Shown one piece after another: positions 1 through 7,868 of a DNA stretch of 64,000 nucleotides. A program made the translations under genes and the position numbers. Origin of the DNA: Marinococcus halophilus (GTDB taxonomy: Bacteria > Bacillota > Bacilli > Bacillales > Marinococcaceae); NCBI RefSeq assembly GCF_002265875.1, contig NZ_NPFA01000005.1, positions 1 to 64,000 of the forward strand. The letters run 5' to 3'. How positions within the stretch are numbered: position 1 is the first letter of the stretch; each line of letters starts with the position of its first letter. The notes under the pieces are model-generated. The model searched no databases, was not told the origin of the DNA, and saw nothing but the letters and a program-made list of their open reading frames with translations.

Positions 1-175
1 GGTACGCCGCTTTCGACGCCTCCACGGCCTCGTTCACTTCGTCCTTCGAGGAAAGCGGGACGCGGGCGATCACCTCACTGGTGGCCGGATTGTACACCTG
101 GTCGGTGGCGGACCGGGAGGTCACCCATTCGCCGCCGATAAAATTTTTTAAGGTCGTTACTGCTTGTTCCTGCAT
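1..175 (-). CDS. iolA: Methylmalonate-semialdehyde dehydrogenase, N-terminal part (runs off window)
   Basis: Only the first 58 codons are present; the gene continues beyond base 1. The frame starts MQEQAVTTLKNFIGGEW and continues through a stretch with YNPATSEVIARVP, the opening of the CoA-acylating (methyl)malonate-semialdehyde dehydrogenase family (aldehyde dehydrogenase superfamily). In inositol catabolism this enzyme makes acetyl-CoA from malonate semialdehyde. The ATG at 175 follows AGAAAGGA on the minus strand, and another ATG 8 bases upstream is out of frame. It lies downstream of iolC on the same strand, so both are probably co-transcribed. The assignment rests on the N-terminus plus the iol context; a generic aldehyde dehydrogenase is the alternative. 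Confidence 0.85.
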   Translation of the reverse strand, partial: MQEQAVTTLKNFIGGEWVTSRSATDQVYNPATSEVIARVPLSSKDEVNEAVEASKAAY

Positions 176-260
176 ATCTTCATCGTCCTTTCTATATAAA
201 CGGATTGTAGAATTGCTTTTTGAAGTATTTCATATGATTATACCTGAGCACCCTGCCTTC

Positions 261-1262
261 TTAAGACTTTATGGTGCCTTTTCTCACACTTTCATCAATA
301 AATTTCTGTACTTCTTCTGCGTTCGGCATTGCTTCTGAGCAGCTGTGCCGGGAAATGACAATGGCTGCGGACGCTCCGCCAAAATCCATCGCCCGATTAA
401 CTTCCCACCCCTGCATCAGACCGTAAACAAAGGAGGAGGCGTAGGCATCTCCGGCCCCGAACGTTTTCAGCACTTCGGTTTCAAAGGTTTTCCCGGTGAA
501 ATAGTCTCCGTCCTTCGTGTAGGCAAATGAACCTTCGGCCCCGTGTTTAATCAGCACAATTTCTGCCGAATGGTTAAACCATTTTGCAGCGGTCTTATCG
601 TCGCTGCCGTCCATTTCGGACTCCATATTTTCCATCATATTGAACTCGTCTCTTGTGCCAATAATTAGATGGCTTTTTTCAGCCAGCAGGTTGTAGTACG
701 TGGCGGTTTCTTCCTTGGATTTCCACGTTGCCGGGCGAAAGTCAATATCAAACAGCACCTTCGTTCCGTGCTTGTGCGCATATTCTGCCGCCAGGAAGAC
801 CGCTTCCCGGGAAGGGCTCGCAGCAAGCGCCGTACCGGAAAACATGACCGCGGATGTATTTTTAATGTATTCCTCGGAAATTTCGAGCGGACTGATTTTC
901 AAGTCCGCCACGTTGTCTCTGTACAGTAGTATGCTGCAGTCCTCCGGACTGATGATTTCCGTGAAGGCAAGCCCGGTGACCGCCCCCGTATTGTCTGTTT
1001 TTACATTTTCCGTATTAATGTTGTTTTTTTCAAAGTAGCTGCGAATAAAATTACCCATCTGATCGTCTGCTACCTTGCCGATGAAGCCGGTGCTAAGACC
1101 CAGTCTCGAGGCTCCAATCGTAATGTTGGCCGGAGAGCCTCCCACATATTTCGTAAACGTCCGCGTTTCTTCCATCGGACGGTTGATTTCGTTCGCGTTC
1201 ATGTCAATCGTCAGCCGGCCCATGCCAACCAGATCCCTTGAACGGTTTTTTGGAAATTCCAT
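261..1262 (-). CDS. iolC: 5-dehydro-2-deoxygluconokinase (inositol catabolism)
   Basis: A 333-residue PfkB/ribokinase-family sugar kinase. It phosphorylates 5-dehydro-2-deoxy-D-gluconate (DKG) to DKGP in cytosolic myo-inositol breakdown. The N-terminal GMGRLTIDMNANEINRPM stretch is typical of IolC. The substrate loop GGSPANITIGASRLGL lies near residue 41 and the C-terminal PfkB signature FGAGDAYASSF carries the GAGD anion hole and catalytic Asp. Length is normal for the family. The start is ATG at 1262, with AAGGGTGG about 10 bases upstream. It heads a leftward unit with iolA, and cre-like sites lie in the upstream region shared with iolG. Confidence 0.95.
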   Translation of the reverse strand: MEFPKNRSRDLVGMGRLTIDMNANEINRPMEETRTFTKYVGGSPANITIGASRLGLSTGFIGKVADDQMGNFIRSYFEKNNINTENVKTDNTGAVTGLAFTEIISPEDCSILLYRDNVADLKISPLEISEEYIKNTSAVMFSGTALAASPSREAVFLAAEYAHKHGTKVLFDIDFRPATWKSKEETATYYNLLAEKSHLIIGTRDEFNMMENMESEMDGSDDKTAAKWFNHSAEIVLIKHGAEGSFAYTKDGDYFTGKTFETEVLKTFGAGDAYASSFVYGLMQGWEVNRAMDFGGASAAIVISRHSCSEAMPNAEEVQKFIDESVRKGTIKS

Positions 1263-1302
1263 TAAAACATAACCACCCTTCGTTGTTTTAATCGATTTAT
1301 GG

Positions 1303-1314
1303 TTAAGCGCTTTC
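1303..1314. promoter_or_regulatory. cre-like site upstream of iolC
   Basis: The string TTAAGCGCTTTC lies 41-52 bases upstream of the iolC start, in the leftward promoter region. Read on the minus strand it gives AGGAAAGCGCTTAAC, close to the catabolite-responsive element bound by CcpA. The same 12 bases recur at 1479-1490 before iolG, and a weaker version, AAAGAAAGCGCATTC, is at 1336-1350. Catabolite repression of iol genes is established in Bacillus; function here is inferred from the motif. Confidence 0.55.
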
Positions 1315-1438
1315 CTACTCTATACGTTTGATTCTAAAGAAAGCGCATTCAGATGTAAAGTATTTTTTTGATTTTTCTTTAATTTACATTTAGAGGCATA
1401 CGACTGCTATATGTTTTCTGAGAAATCTCATTCTTTGA

Positions 1439-1467
1439 TTGATGTAAGCGATTCATTAATGTATAAT
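1439..1467 (+). promoter_or_regulatory. Sigma-A type promoter for iolG-iolB
   Basis: TTGATG at 1439-1444 and a perfect TATAAT at 1462-1467 are separated by 17 bases. Transcription would start near 1474, just upstream of the cre-like site at 1479-1490, and proceed into iolG. Confidence 0.65.
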
Positions 1468-1478
1468 TCACATTAAAG

Positions 1479-1490
1479 TTAAGCGCTTTC
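1479..1490. promoter_or_regulatory. cre-like site between the iolG promoter and the gene
   Basis: TTAAGCGCTTTC, identical to 1303-1314. It sits just downstream of the predicted +1 of the iolG promoter, a position where CcpA acts as a roadblock in Bacillus. The assignment is by motif and position only. Confidence 0.55.
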
Positions 1491-1520
1491 TTCAAACTAC
1501 ATTTTATGGGGGCCCCGCAT

Positions 1521-2546
1521 ATGGTTAATATAGGTGTTATCGGCGCCGGCCGCATCGGCCGGCTGCACATTGAAAATCTTCACCTCCTTCCTGCCACTGT
1601 CCTCCGGGCAGTCGCAGATATCAACGCCTCTGCTCTAGAAACGATCGAGCAGGCTTTCTCTCCGCAATATGTAACTTCCAGTGCCGAGGATATTCTTCAT
1701 GACCCTGAAATTGATGCCGTTCTCATATGCGCTGCCACCTCAGAGCATATTTCTCTGATTGATAAGGCCATTCAAAACAAGAAACACATTTTTTGCGAAA
1801 AGCCAATCAGCTTTGACATTAAAGAATCACGCCGGGTCGTCAAGGCGGCCAAAGAAGCAGGGCTCGTGTTTCAGATTGGCTTCAACCGCCGTTTTGACCC
1901 TTCCTTCCAGCAGGTGCGGATGATGCGGCTTAACGGCCAGGTTGGCACGCCTGAAATGCTGCAGATCATTTCACGCGATCCTTCCCCGCCTCCAATGGAA
2001 TATGTGGCAACATCCGGTGGGTTGTTCGTGGATATGACCATTCACGACTTTGATATGGCACGCTATATTATGGGAGAAAATATTGCAGCGATTTCCGTGC
2101 ACGGCGGTGCGCTGATCGACAAACGGTTCAATGATTACGGTGACATTGATACGGCTGTTATTTCTTTAACGTTTGAGAGCGGGGCCGTCGGCGTGATTGA
2201 AAACAGCCGGCGCGCGGTCTACGGCTATGACCAGCGTCTTGAGCTGTTTGGCTCCAATGGGGCAGCCACGGTGCCAAACCAGCCGACCCATCAAGTGGAA
2301 TGGTGGCAGGACGATTTTATTAAATCGGAAAAGCCGGTGCACTTTTTTCTGGAACGGTATCAGACAGCGTTCGAGCGCGAGATTGCGATGTTTACTGAAT
2401 CCGTGCAGTCCGGCACTCCGGCTGTGTGCACCGGTGATGACGGCATTGCCGCCCAGACGGCTGCCCTGGCTGCAGCACAGGCCTGGAAAGAAAAGAAAAC
2501 CGTATATATTGCTGATGTAGAATCCGAAACAATTGAAATCTCTTAG
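1521..2546 (+). CDS. iolG: Inositol 2-dehydrogenase (Gfo/Idh/MocA family)
   Basis: An NAD-dependent dehydrogenase that oxidises myo-inositol to 2-keto-inositol, the first step of the pathway. The N-terminus MVNIGVIGAGRIGRLH is a Rossmann NAD site. CEKPIS near residue 94 supplies the conserved Lys of the EKP motif, and VDMTIHDFDMARY near residue 172 holds the conserved Asp and His. At 341 residues it is close to B. subtilis IolG. I chose ATG 1521 over the in-frame ATG at 1506 because the family begins at this Rossmann strand and because the GGGGG run at 1508-1512 is correctly spaced as a ribosome site only for 1521. iolB follows 15 bases downstream. A different sugar dehydrogenase of the family cannot be excluded, but the context favours IolG. 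Confidence 0.9.
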   Translation: MVNIGVIGAGRIGRLHIENLHLLPATVLRAVADINASALETIEQAFSPQYVTSSAEDILHDPEIDAVLICAATSEHISLIDKAIQNKKHIFCEKPISFDIKESRRVVKAAKEAGLVFQIGFNRRFDPSFQQVRMMRLNGQVGTPEMLQIISRDPSPPPMEYVATSGGLFVDMTIHDFDMARYIMGENIAAISVHGGALIDKRFNDYGDIDTAVISLTFESGAVGVIENSRRAVYGYDQRLELFGSNGAATVPNQPTHQVEWWQDDFIKSEKPVHFFLERYQTAFEREIAMFTESVQSGTPAVCTGDDGIAAQTAALAAAQAWKEKKTVYIADVESETIEIS

Positions 2547-2561
2547 AAAGGAAGTTTATGT

Positions 2562-3359
2562 ATGCCAAATTTAGTTGTAAAACCAGACATCACTGCACAA
2601 AAAATTCACGACGTCACCCCGGAAAGCGCCGGCTGGAAATATGTCGGCTTCCAGGTATACCGTGTGCAGGAGGGTGAAAGCATTCAGGCTGACACTGGCG
2701 ATAACGAAGCATGCCTCGTGCTTTTGAGCGGTAAGGCAGACGTCCAGACTAACAATGACTCCTTTGAAAATCTTGGAAAACGCATGAGCGTGTTCGAAAA
2801 AATTCCGCCGTATTCGGTATATGTCCCGGCTAAGGACCGCTTTGAAGTAAAGGCGAATACAGATATTGAACTCGCCGTCTGTAAGGCCCCGGCAACCGGA
2901 AAGTATAACGCCCGCCTGATCGGCCCGGATGATGTAGGAACAGAAGACCGCGGCTCCGGCTCGATGTCCCGGAGAGTGCATAATATCCTTCCGGACTCTG
3001 AAGAAGCCGAGAGCGTGCTGGTGGTGGAGGTATATACGCCGGAAGGGAACTGGTCGAGCTACCCGCCACACAAACACGATACTGAAAACCTTCCGCACGA
3101 GTCCTATCTCGAAGAAACGTATTTTCATAAAGTGGACCCCGAACAAGGCGGATTCCTGATTCATCGCGTTTACGATGATCCGAGGGACCTTGATGAAACG
3201 ATGGTAGTAAACAGCAACGATGTCGTGATGGTGCCCAAAGGCTACCACCCGGTGGCGGCTCCGGCAGGCTACCAGGCTTATTATTTGAATGTAATGGCCG
3301 GACCGGTGCGCAAGTGGAAGTTCCATAATGACCCGGATCACGAGTGGCTGTTGAAATAA
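2562..3359 (+). CDS. iolB: 5-deoxy-glucuronate isomerase
   Basis: A 265-residue KduI/IolB-family cupin that isomerises 5-deoxy-glucuronate to 5-dehydro-2-deoxygluconate, the substrate of the IolC kinase encoded at 261-1262. The second half shows the metal-site pattern: PPHKHDTENLPHES, then LEETYFHKV and PKGYHPV, with clustered His and Glu ligands. Length is within the family range. AGAAAGGAAG upstream is the ribosome site. It is the last gene of the rightward iolG-iolB unit and is followed by a hairpin at 3369-3394. Confidence 0.95.
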   Translation: MPNLVVKPDITAQKIHDVTPESAGWKYVGFQVYRVQEGESIQADTGDNEACLVLLSGKADVQTNNDSFENLGKRMSVFEKIPPYSVYVPAKDRFEVKANTDIELAVCKAPATGKYNARLIGPDDVGTEDRGSGSMSRRVHNILPDSEEAESVLVVEVYTPEGNWSSYPPHKHDTENLPHESYLEETYFHKVDPEQGGFLIHRVYDDPRDLDETMVVNSNDVVMVPKGYHPVAAPAGYQAYYLNVMAGPVRKWKFHNDPDHEWLLK

Positions 3360-3368
3360 GTTTTTCCG

Positions 3369-3400
3369 CTTCCAAATGAACATTCATTTGGAAGCTTACT
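3369..3400 (+). terminator. Terminator after iolB
   Basis: A perfect 12-base inverted repeat, CTTCCAAATGAA and TTCATTTGGAAG separated by CA, is followed by the modest T-rich run CTTACTTTT. It lies 9 bases past the iolB stop codon. Confidence 0.7.
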
Positions 3401-3458
3401 TTTGGGCAAATAAGGATATATACTATACAACGATTGTTTCATGGAAAGGAGTGTTCAG

Positions 3459-3611
3459 ATGGCTTTTCAAAAGCTCGCACGTACGATTTTAAAGGCAAAC
3501 CGTGTTTCCGGTGATGTAAAGGCAGCCAAAAACGGCTCCCTGGGAAAACGCCTTGCGCGCCGCTCCGCCAACCGTGCAGCACGTAAATTCATTAACCGCC
3601 TTCTGCGCTGA
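3459..3611 (+). CDS. Small highly basic protein, 50 residues, function unknown
   Basis: This ORF begins MAFQKLARTILKANRVSGD and ends KFINRLLR. About 15 of its 50 residues are Lys or Arg and there are no Cys residues. It can form amphipathic helices, and no signal peptide or membrane segment is visible. A good ribosome site, GAAAGGAG at 3443-3450, lies 8 bases before the ATG. A strong hairpin with T tract at 3613-3657 follows immediately, so it looks like a monocistronic gene between the iol and puc clusters. I do not recognise the family. A nucleic-acid-binding, ribosome-associated or membrane-active peptide would fit the composition, but no function is claimed. Confidence 0.7.
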   Translation: MAFQKLARTILKANRVSGDVKAAKNGSLGKRLARRSANRAARKFINRLLR

Positions 3612-3612
3612 A

Positions 3613-3657
3613 AAAGTGGCTGCCGGATTATTATTCCTGCAGCCACTTTCCTTTTCT
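3613..3657. terminator. Bidirectional terminator between the small basic ORF and allB
   Basis: AAAGTGGCTGC pairs with GCAGCCACTTT across a 15-base loop and is followed by CCTTTTCTTTT on the plus strand. The minus side has an A/T-rich flank (AAAAA on plus at 3611-3615). It starts just after the small ORF stop and contains the allantoinase stop codon at 3631-3633, so it can serve both convergent genes. Confidence 0.8.
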
Positions 3658-4965
3658 TTTTGTAAATGTATCAGTTTTTCCGTTATAAATTTCCAGGCCC
3701 CGCTGCCATACCGAATGGATCCGGTACGGAAAACGATGTCCTTCAAACAAGCTGTGTTTATGACGCATATGCATCGTTTCGCGCCCTACTGCCGTTTCTT
3801 CATGAAGATCGACCAGCACAAGGTCTGCATCCTTCCCTTCTTCGAGGCTCCCTTTCTTATGCAGGCCAAAACGCTCCGCGGGCTTCTCTGCGGTCCAACC
3901 TGCTGCCTGTTCCCACGGCAGGCCGTGCTTCGCCGTGAGCTCGAGCACGCTTAACAGCGTGTACGGACCACTCGAAATACCTCCCCACGCTTGCCACAGT
4001 CCACCTTCCTTCAACTTCACCGGACACGGGGAATGATCGGAGGTCACCATATCTATGTCTCCCTGCTTCCACCTGGACACCAGTTCCTGCTGCACCGGGG
4101 CCTCCCGTAATGGCGGCGCGCATTTTGCTTCAGCCCCGTGCGTTCGCAGCGCTTCGTGGTCAAACATCAAATAGTGGGCACAGGTTTCGAGCGTCACGTC
4201 CTGCCCGGCTGCTCTCGCACGTTGAATCACCTCCACCGCCTCAGCAGAGCTGATATGCACGAAGTGCAGCGGACAGCCTGTCTGCTTCGCAAAAACAAGG
4301 GCACGTTGCACTGCTTCAAGCTCTGCTTCTACCGGCCTCGAGGCTAAATAATCATCCGCTTCCGTACGCCCCTCTTCCTCAAGCTGCCGGCTGAGCACAC
4401 TCACTACCGGTGCACTTTCTGCATGAAGGCCAAGTATCCCGCCGTGTTCCGCGATTACCTGCATTCCCTGGAAGAGCGTTTCATCATCCGCCCGTTCAAA
4501 CTCCGGGTTGCCGCTCGGCGACATGAAGGCCTTAAACGCACGTATCCCCTGTGCTGCCATAGCTGGAATATGCTCTATTCCGCCAGGCACCAGCCCGCCC
4601 CAAAGCCCAAAATCCAAAATAGATTTCTTCTGGCCGAGAGCTGCTTTTTCTTCTGCGTTTTCGGTGGTGATTGTAGAAGGAATACCGTTTAACGGCATAT
4701 CCATATAAGTAGTAATGCCACCCGCTGCAAGCATCCGGGACCCTGTTTCAAAGCCTTCCCAGTCCCGCCCAGGCTCACTGAAATGAACGTGAATATCCAC
4801 CGCTCCCGGCATTACGAGCATTCCATCAGCGTCTACTACGCTTTGTGCTTTGGCTTCATCAAAAACGCCATGGGCTGCTATTTTTCCGTCCGTGACCGCC
4901 ACTGTGGTTGCTTCTGTCCCACCGGGGCGGACGACGGTTCCATTTTTAATCAGCAGATCATACAT
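3631..4965 (-). CDS. allB: Allantoinase
   Basis: A 444-residue cyclic amidohydrolase that opens the hydantoin ring of allantoin to give allantoate. VDIHVHFSEPG near residue 57 is the first metal-binding motif. FKAFMSPSGNPEF carries the carbamylated Lys region, and the downstream LHAESAP, FVHISSAEAV and VTSDHSPC supply the remaining His and Asp ligands. Length matches B. subtilis PucH. It is the last gene of the leftward puc operon, 15 bases after pucG. Dihydroorotases and hydantoinases share the fold, but the operon context makes allantoinase clear. The ATG at 4965 follows a GGGGG run about 11 bases upstream. Confidence 0.93.
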   Translation of the reverse strand: MYDLLIKNGTVVRPGGTEATTVAVTDGKIAAHGVFDEAKAQSVVDADGMLVMPGAVDIHVHFSEPGRDWEGFETGSRMLAAGGITTYMDMPLNGIPSTITTENAEEKAALGQKKSILDFGLWGGLVPGGIEHIPAMAAQGIRAFKAFMSPSGNPEFERADDETLFQGMQVIAEHGGILGLHAESAPVVSVLSRQLEEEGRTEADDYLASRPVEAELEAVQRALVFAKQTGCPLHFVHISSAEAVEVIQRARAAGQDVTLETCAHYLMFDHEALRTHGAEAKCAPPLREAPVQQELVSRWKQGDIDMVTSDHSPCPVKLKEGGLWQAWGGISSGPYTLLSVLELTAKHGLPWEQAAGWTAEKPAERFGLHKKGSLEEGKDADLVLVDLHEETAVGRETMHMRHKHSLFEGHRFPYRIHSVWQRGLEIYNGKTDTFTKRKGKWLQE

Positions 4966-4980
4966 TTCTTAAGTGTCCCC

Positions 4981-6234
4981 CTATACTTCAGCCGCTGCTT
5001 TTGTATCTTCTTTCTGCATGTAAAAGGAGAGCGCTGCCTGCTGGGAAGTGCCGGGGTTTACCGGGGCTCCGGCGTATAAAAGCACGGATTCGAGTGCTCC
5101 GAGCACGGCCAGGACATTTTCCTTCCGGCAGCTATAGCCCATGGAGCCGATGCGCCAGATTTTCCCGTGCAAAGGTCCGAAGGACGAAGCAATTTCAATT
5201 CCAAACTGACCGAGCAGTATTTTGCGTACCTCATCTGCATCAATGTCTTCCGGCACGTTGATGCAGGTGACGACTGGAAGCTTCGACTCACCTTCTACAA
5301 ATAGCGACAGACCCATTGCTTTTAAACCAGCCGTCAGCGCTTCCTCGTGATAGCGGTGCCGGGCGAAACGGGCCTCAAGCCCTTCGTTGACGATCAGCCT
5401 TGCGCCTTCATGAAGCGCATAAACCATCGACGTTGCTTCGGTATGGTGATTCAAACGGCGCGGGCCCCAGTAGTCCTGCAGTTGGCTCAGATCAAAATAA
5501 TTACTCCGGATCATCGGTGCCTCCGGCTGTTTATCCGCTTCTGTCGCAATTCCCCGCTCCACTTTTTTACGTGCCTGAAAGCGGCGCCCGAGACGCTCAT
5601 TGTACGTAAGCGGAGCCATTCCGGACGGGACGCTGAAGCATTTCTGCGTACCGCCGATGACCGCATCGAGACACCATTCATCTGTTTTAACCGGCACTCC
5701 ACCGATCGTTGCCACTGCATCCACCACAATATAGATTCCGCGTGCCCGGCAGGCGTGCCCGATTTCTTTAAGAGGCTGAATGCAGCCAGTCGACGTTTCG
5801 CCGTGCACCATCGCGACGATATCTGGCTGCACTCGATCCATTTCCTCGATGATTTCTTCCGGGGAAAAGACCGTGCCCCATTCCTTTTCAAGCGTGTGGA
5901 TCTCTGCGCCGTACCGTTCGGCGATCTCGGTCAATAAATAACCGAACCGACCGTAAATAGGCACGAGCACGCTGTCCCCCGGGTGGATCGCGCTCGCAAG
6001 CACTGCTTCAATACCAGAACGGGAAGTACCGTCCACCGGAAAGGCCCATTCATTTTCGGTTTGAAAGATGCGGCGCAACAGTTCCATCGTTTCATTCATA
6101 ATATTTGTAAAAGCCGGGTCAAACTGTCCGACCACCGGGGTGCTCATGGCACGGAGCACTCGGGGATCTGCCTCCACCGGGCCCGGAGTCATGATCGTGC
6201 GGAGCGGCGGCTGGATTTCGTGATGATAGTCCAT
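4981..6234 (-). CDS. pucG: (S)-ureidoglycine--glyoxylate aminotransferase
   Basis: A 417-residue fold-type I PLP aminotransferase, almost the same length as B. subtilis PucG. The enzyme transfers the amino group of ureidoglycine to glyoxylate, giving oxalurate and glycine. It starts with MTPGPVEADPRVL, the alanine-glyoxylate aminotransferase family opening. VDAVATIGGVPV contains the PLP-binding Asp, and GGTQKCFSVPSG carries the Schiff-base Lys. It sits between pucF and allB, as expected for this pathway, with GGAGAG before the ATG at 6234. Alanine- or serine-glyoxylate aminotransferase activity is the alternative if context were ignored. Confidence 0.92.
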   Translation of the reverse strand: MDYHHEIQPPLRTIMTPGPVEADPRVLRAMSTPVVGQFDPAFTNIMNETMELLRRIFQTENEWAFPVDGTSRSGIEAVLASAIHPGDSVLVPIYGRFGYLLTEIAERYGAEIHTLEKEWGTVFSPEEIIEEMDRVQPDIVAMVHGETSTGCIQPLKEIGHACRARGIYIVVDAVATIGGVPVKTDEWCLDAVIGGTQKCFSVPSGMAPLTYNERLGRRFQARKKVERGIATEADKQPEAPMIRSNYFDLSQLQDYWGPRRLNHHTEATSMVYALHEGARLIVNEGLEARFARHRYHEEALTAGLKAMGLSLFVEGESKLPVVTCINVPEDIDADEVRKILLGQFGIEIASSFGPLHGKIWRIGSMGYSCRKENVLAVLGALESVLLYAGAPVNPGTSQQAALSFYMQKEDTKAAAEV

Positions 6235-6248
6235 ACTTACTCTCCTTT

Positions 6249-7490
6249 CTAATACGCTAAACGAAACAGGGTTTCTTCAAGCACTTTTACTCCCTGCTCT
6301 AAATCACTGGATTTGGTATATTCCTTTGGCGAATGACTTACACCGGCTTCGCTTGGCACAAACAACATCGCGGTCGGATAATAGCTGCCCATGACCTGGG
6401 CATCGTGCCCGGCCCCGCTAATCATCAGCCGGGAGGGAATATGAAGGCTTTCAGCAGCTTTGTACATCGTTTCATATACATCTTTGCTCATCGGCACCGG
6501 CTCCACTTCCATCCAGCAATCTGAAGAAACTGTCATGCCAAACGATTTTCCCGTGGTGGTATACAGTTGTTCAAGCTCCCGTTCAAATTCATCGAGCAGC
6601 GTATTGCTGTGATGACGGACATCCAGGCTGAAAACGACTTTAGAAGCGATCACGTTCGGTACATTTGGCGTAATTTCCATTTTGCCTACCGTGGCCACCA
6701 TGCTTTCATCTTTCCGCCTGGCCATGGCGGTAATATTTGTAATCAGTTCACTTGATAACACTACCGCATCCTTGCGTTCCGGCATGGGAGTGGTTCCGGC
6801 GTGATTGCTTTCTCCTTCCACGGTAATGTGGTACCTGCGCTGCCCGACAATATCTGACACTACTCCCACCGAAGCATTCGACTTTTTCAGTGTGCCTCCC
6901 TGCTCTACATGAAGCTCAATGAAGGAGTCTATGTCTTCACGCTTGAGCGGAAGTGATGCCGGGGCTTCAAATTCGCATGCCCGCATCGCCTGGCCGATAG
7001 AAATACCGTCTGCATCCTTTAGGGCCTCCGTTTCACCTTCTGGCAGCCTCCCAGTGATATGGCCCGATCCCCAGAACGTGATCGGAAAGCGGCTGCCTTC
7101 CTCCTCACAGAAGGATACAATTTCAATGCTCTGTTTCGGTCTCCCGTAGGCCTGCTTTAGCCTTTCTACGGCCAGTACAGCAGCAGCCACGCCGTACGCA
7201 CCGTCATATTTACCACCGTTTACGACCGAATCAATGTGAGAGCCGGTCATGATGACCCTATCCGTTGTTTCTGTGCCTTCAAAGCGTCCAAATACGTTTC
7301 CCACAACATCATAGCGGGCTTCAAGGCCCATGGCCTCCATTTTTCCCTTTACTGCTTCCTGTGCCTGCTGCCATGAGTCATCGTATAACAGCCTTGTCAC
7401 ACCGCCGTCTTCTGTTTTCCCAAATCCGGACAGCCACTGCAGCAGCTGATCGATTTGATCCTGCATTATGTTTGAAGATTGAACAGCCAT
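6249..7490 (-). CDS. pucF: Allantoate amidohydrolase
   Basis: A 413-residue M20-family zinc amidohydrolase that hydrolyses allantoate to ureidoglycine, CO2 and ammonia. The metal-binding motifs are visible: TGSHIDSVVNGGKYDGAYG, the CEEEGSRF glutamates, FIELHVEQG, and the C-terminal SGAGHDAQ. The internal NHAGTTPMPERKDA is typical of the allantoate/N-carbamoyl amino acid amidohydrolase branch. The ATG at 7490 is preceded by AAGGAGGG at 5 bases, so the longer start is used. Beta-ureidopropionase or N-carbamoyl-L-amino-acid hydrolase are sister activities; the puc operon decides. Confidence 0.93.
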   Translation of the reverse strand: MAVQSSNIMQDQIDQLLQWLSGFGKTEDGGVTRLLYDDSWQQAQEAVKGKMEAMGLEARYDVVGNVFGRFEGTETTDRVIMTGSHIDSVVNGGKYDGAYGVAAAVLAVERLKQAYGRPKQSIEIVSFCEEEGSRFPITFWGSGHITGRLPEGETEALKDADGISIGQAMRACEFEAPASLPLKREDIDSFIELHVEQGGTLKKSNASVGVVSDIVGQRRYHITVEGESNHAGTTPMPERKDAVVLSSELITNITAMARRKDESMVATVGKMEITPNVPNVIASKVVFSLDVRHHSNTLLDEFERELEQLYTTTGKSFGMTVSSDCWMEVEPVPMSKDVYETMYKAAESLHIPSRLMISGAGHDAQVMGSYYPTAMLFVPSEAGVSHSPKEYTKSSDLEQGVKVLEETLFRLAY

Positions 7491-7517
7491 ACGTTCCCTC
7501 CTTGGTCTGGCTCTGGA

Positions 7518-7868
7518 TCAGCTTCCTCTATATGTCTGGTAGCCGTAGGGAGATAACAGGAGCGGAAGGTGATAGGACGTTTCGTCCACCGAAAGCGTGA
7601 CGCGGAGAGCCACCGTTTCCAGAAAATGCGGCTCTTCCTTCGTCCATCCTTTTTGCCGGAGATAGTTCCCTGTTTGAAATTCCAACTCGTATGCGGATGT
7701 TTGAATATCATCTGCCTGCAGCAGAGGTTCATCCACCCGGCCATCTGTATTGGTAACCCGTTCGGCCTCTTTAATTTTCCGGCTGCCGTCCAGGCGGTAC
7801 AGCGTTAACGCTATACCAGCGCCTGGGGTTCCGGATGCCAGATCAAGCACATGTGTAGTGAGTCCCAT
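7518..7868 (-). CDS. pucM: 5-hydroxyisourate hydrolase (transthyretin-like)
   Basis: A 116-residue transthyretin-related protein that hydrolyses 5-hydroxyisourate to OHCU, the step after uricase. The N-terminal THVLDLASGTPG holds the catalytic His, and the C-terminus ends in the diagnostic YRGS tetrapeptide. Its ATG directly abuts the pucL stop codon (TAAATG), with GGGGGAGAGG inside the end of pucL as ribosome site, so translation is probably coupled. PucL supplies the uricase before it and the OHCU decarboxylase after it. Confidence 0.96.
   Translation of the reverse strand: MGLTTHVLDLASGTPGAGIALTLYRLDGSRKIKEAERVTNTDGRVDEPLLQADDIQTSAYELEFQTGNYLRQKGWTKEEPHFLETVALRVTLSVDETSYHLPLLLSPYGYQTYRGS

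Noticed and set aside
2571-3383. Minus-strand open frame opposite iolB
   Set aside because: Its translation shows no recognisable motif; iolB on the plus strand has canonical metal-binding residues.
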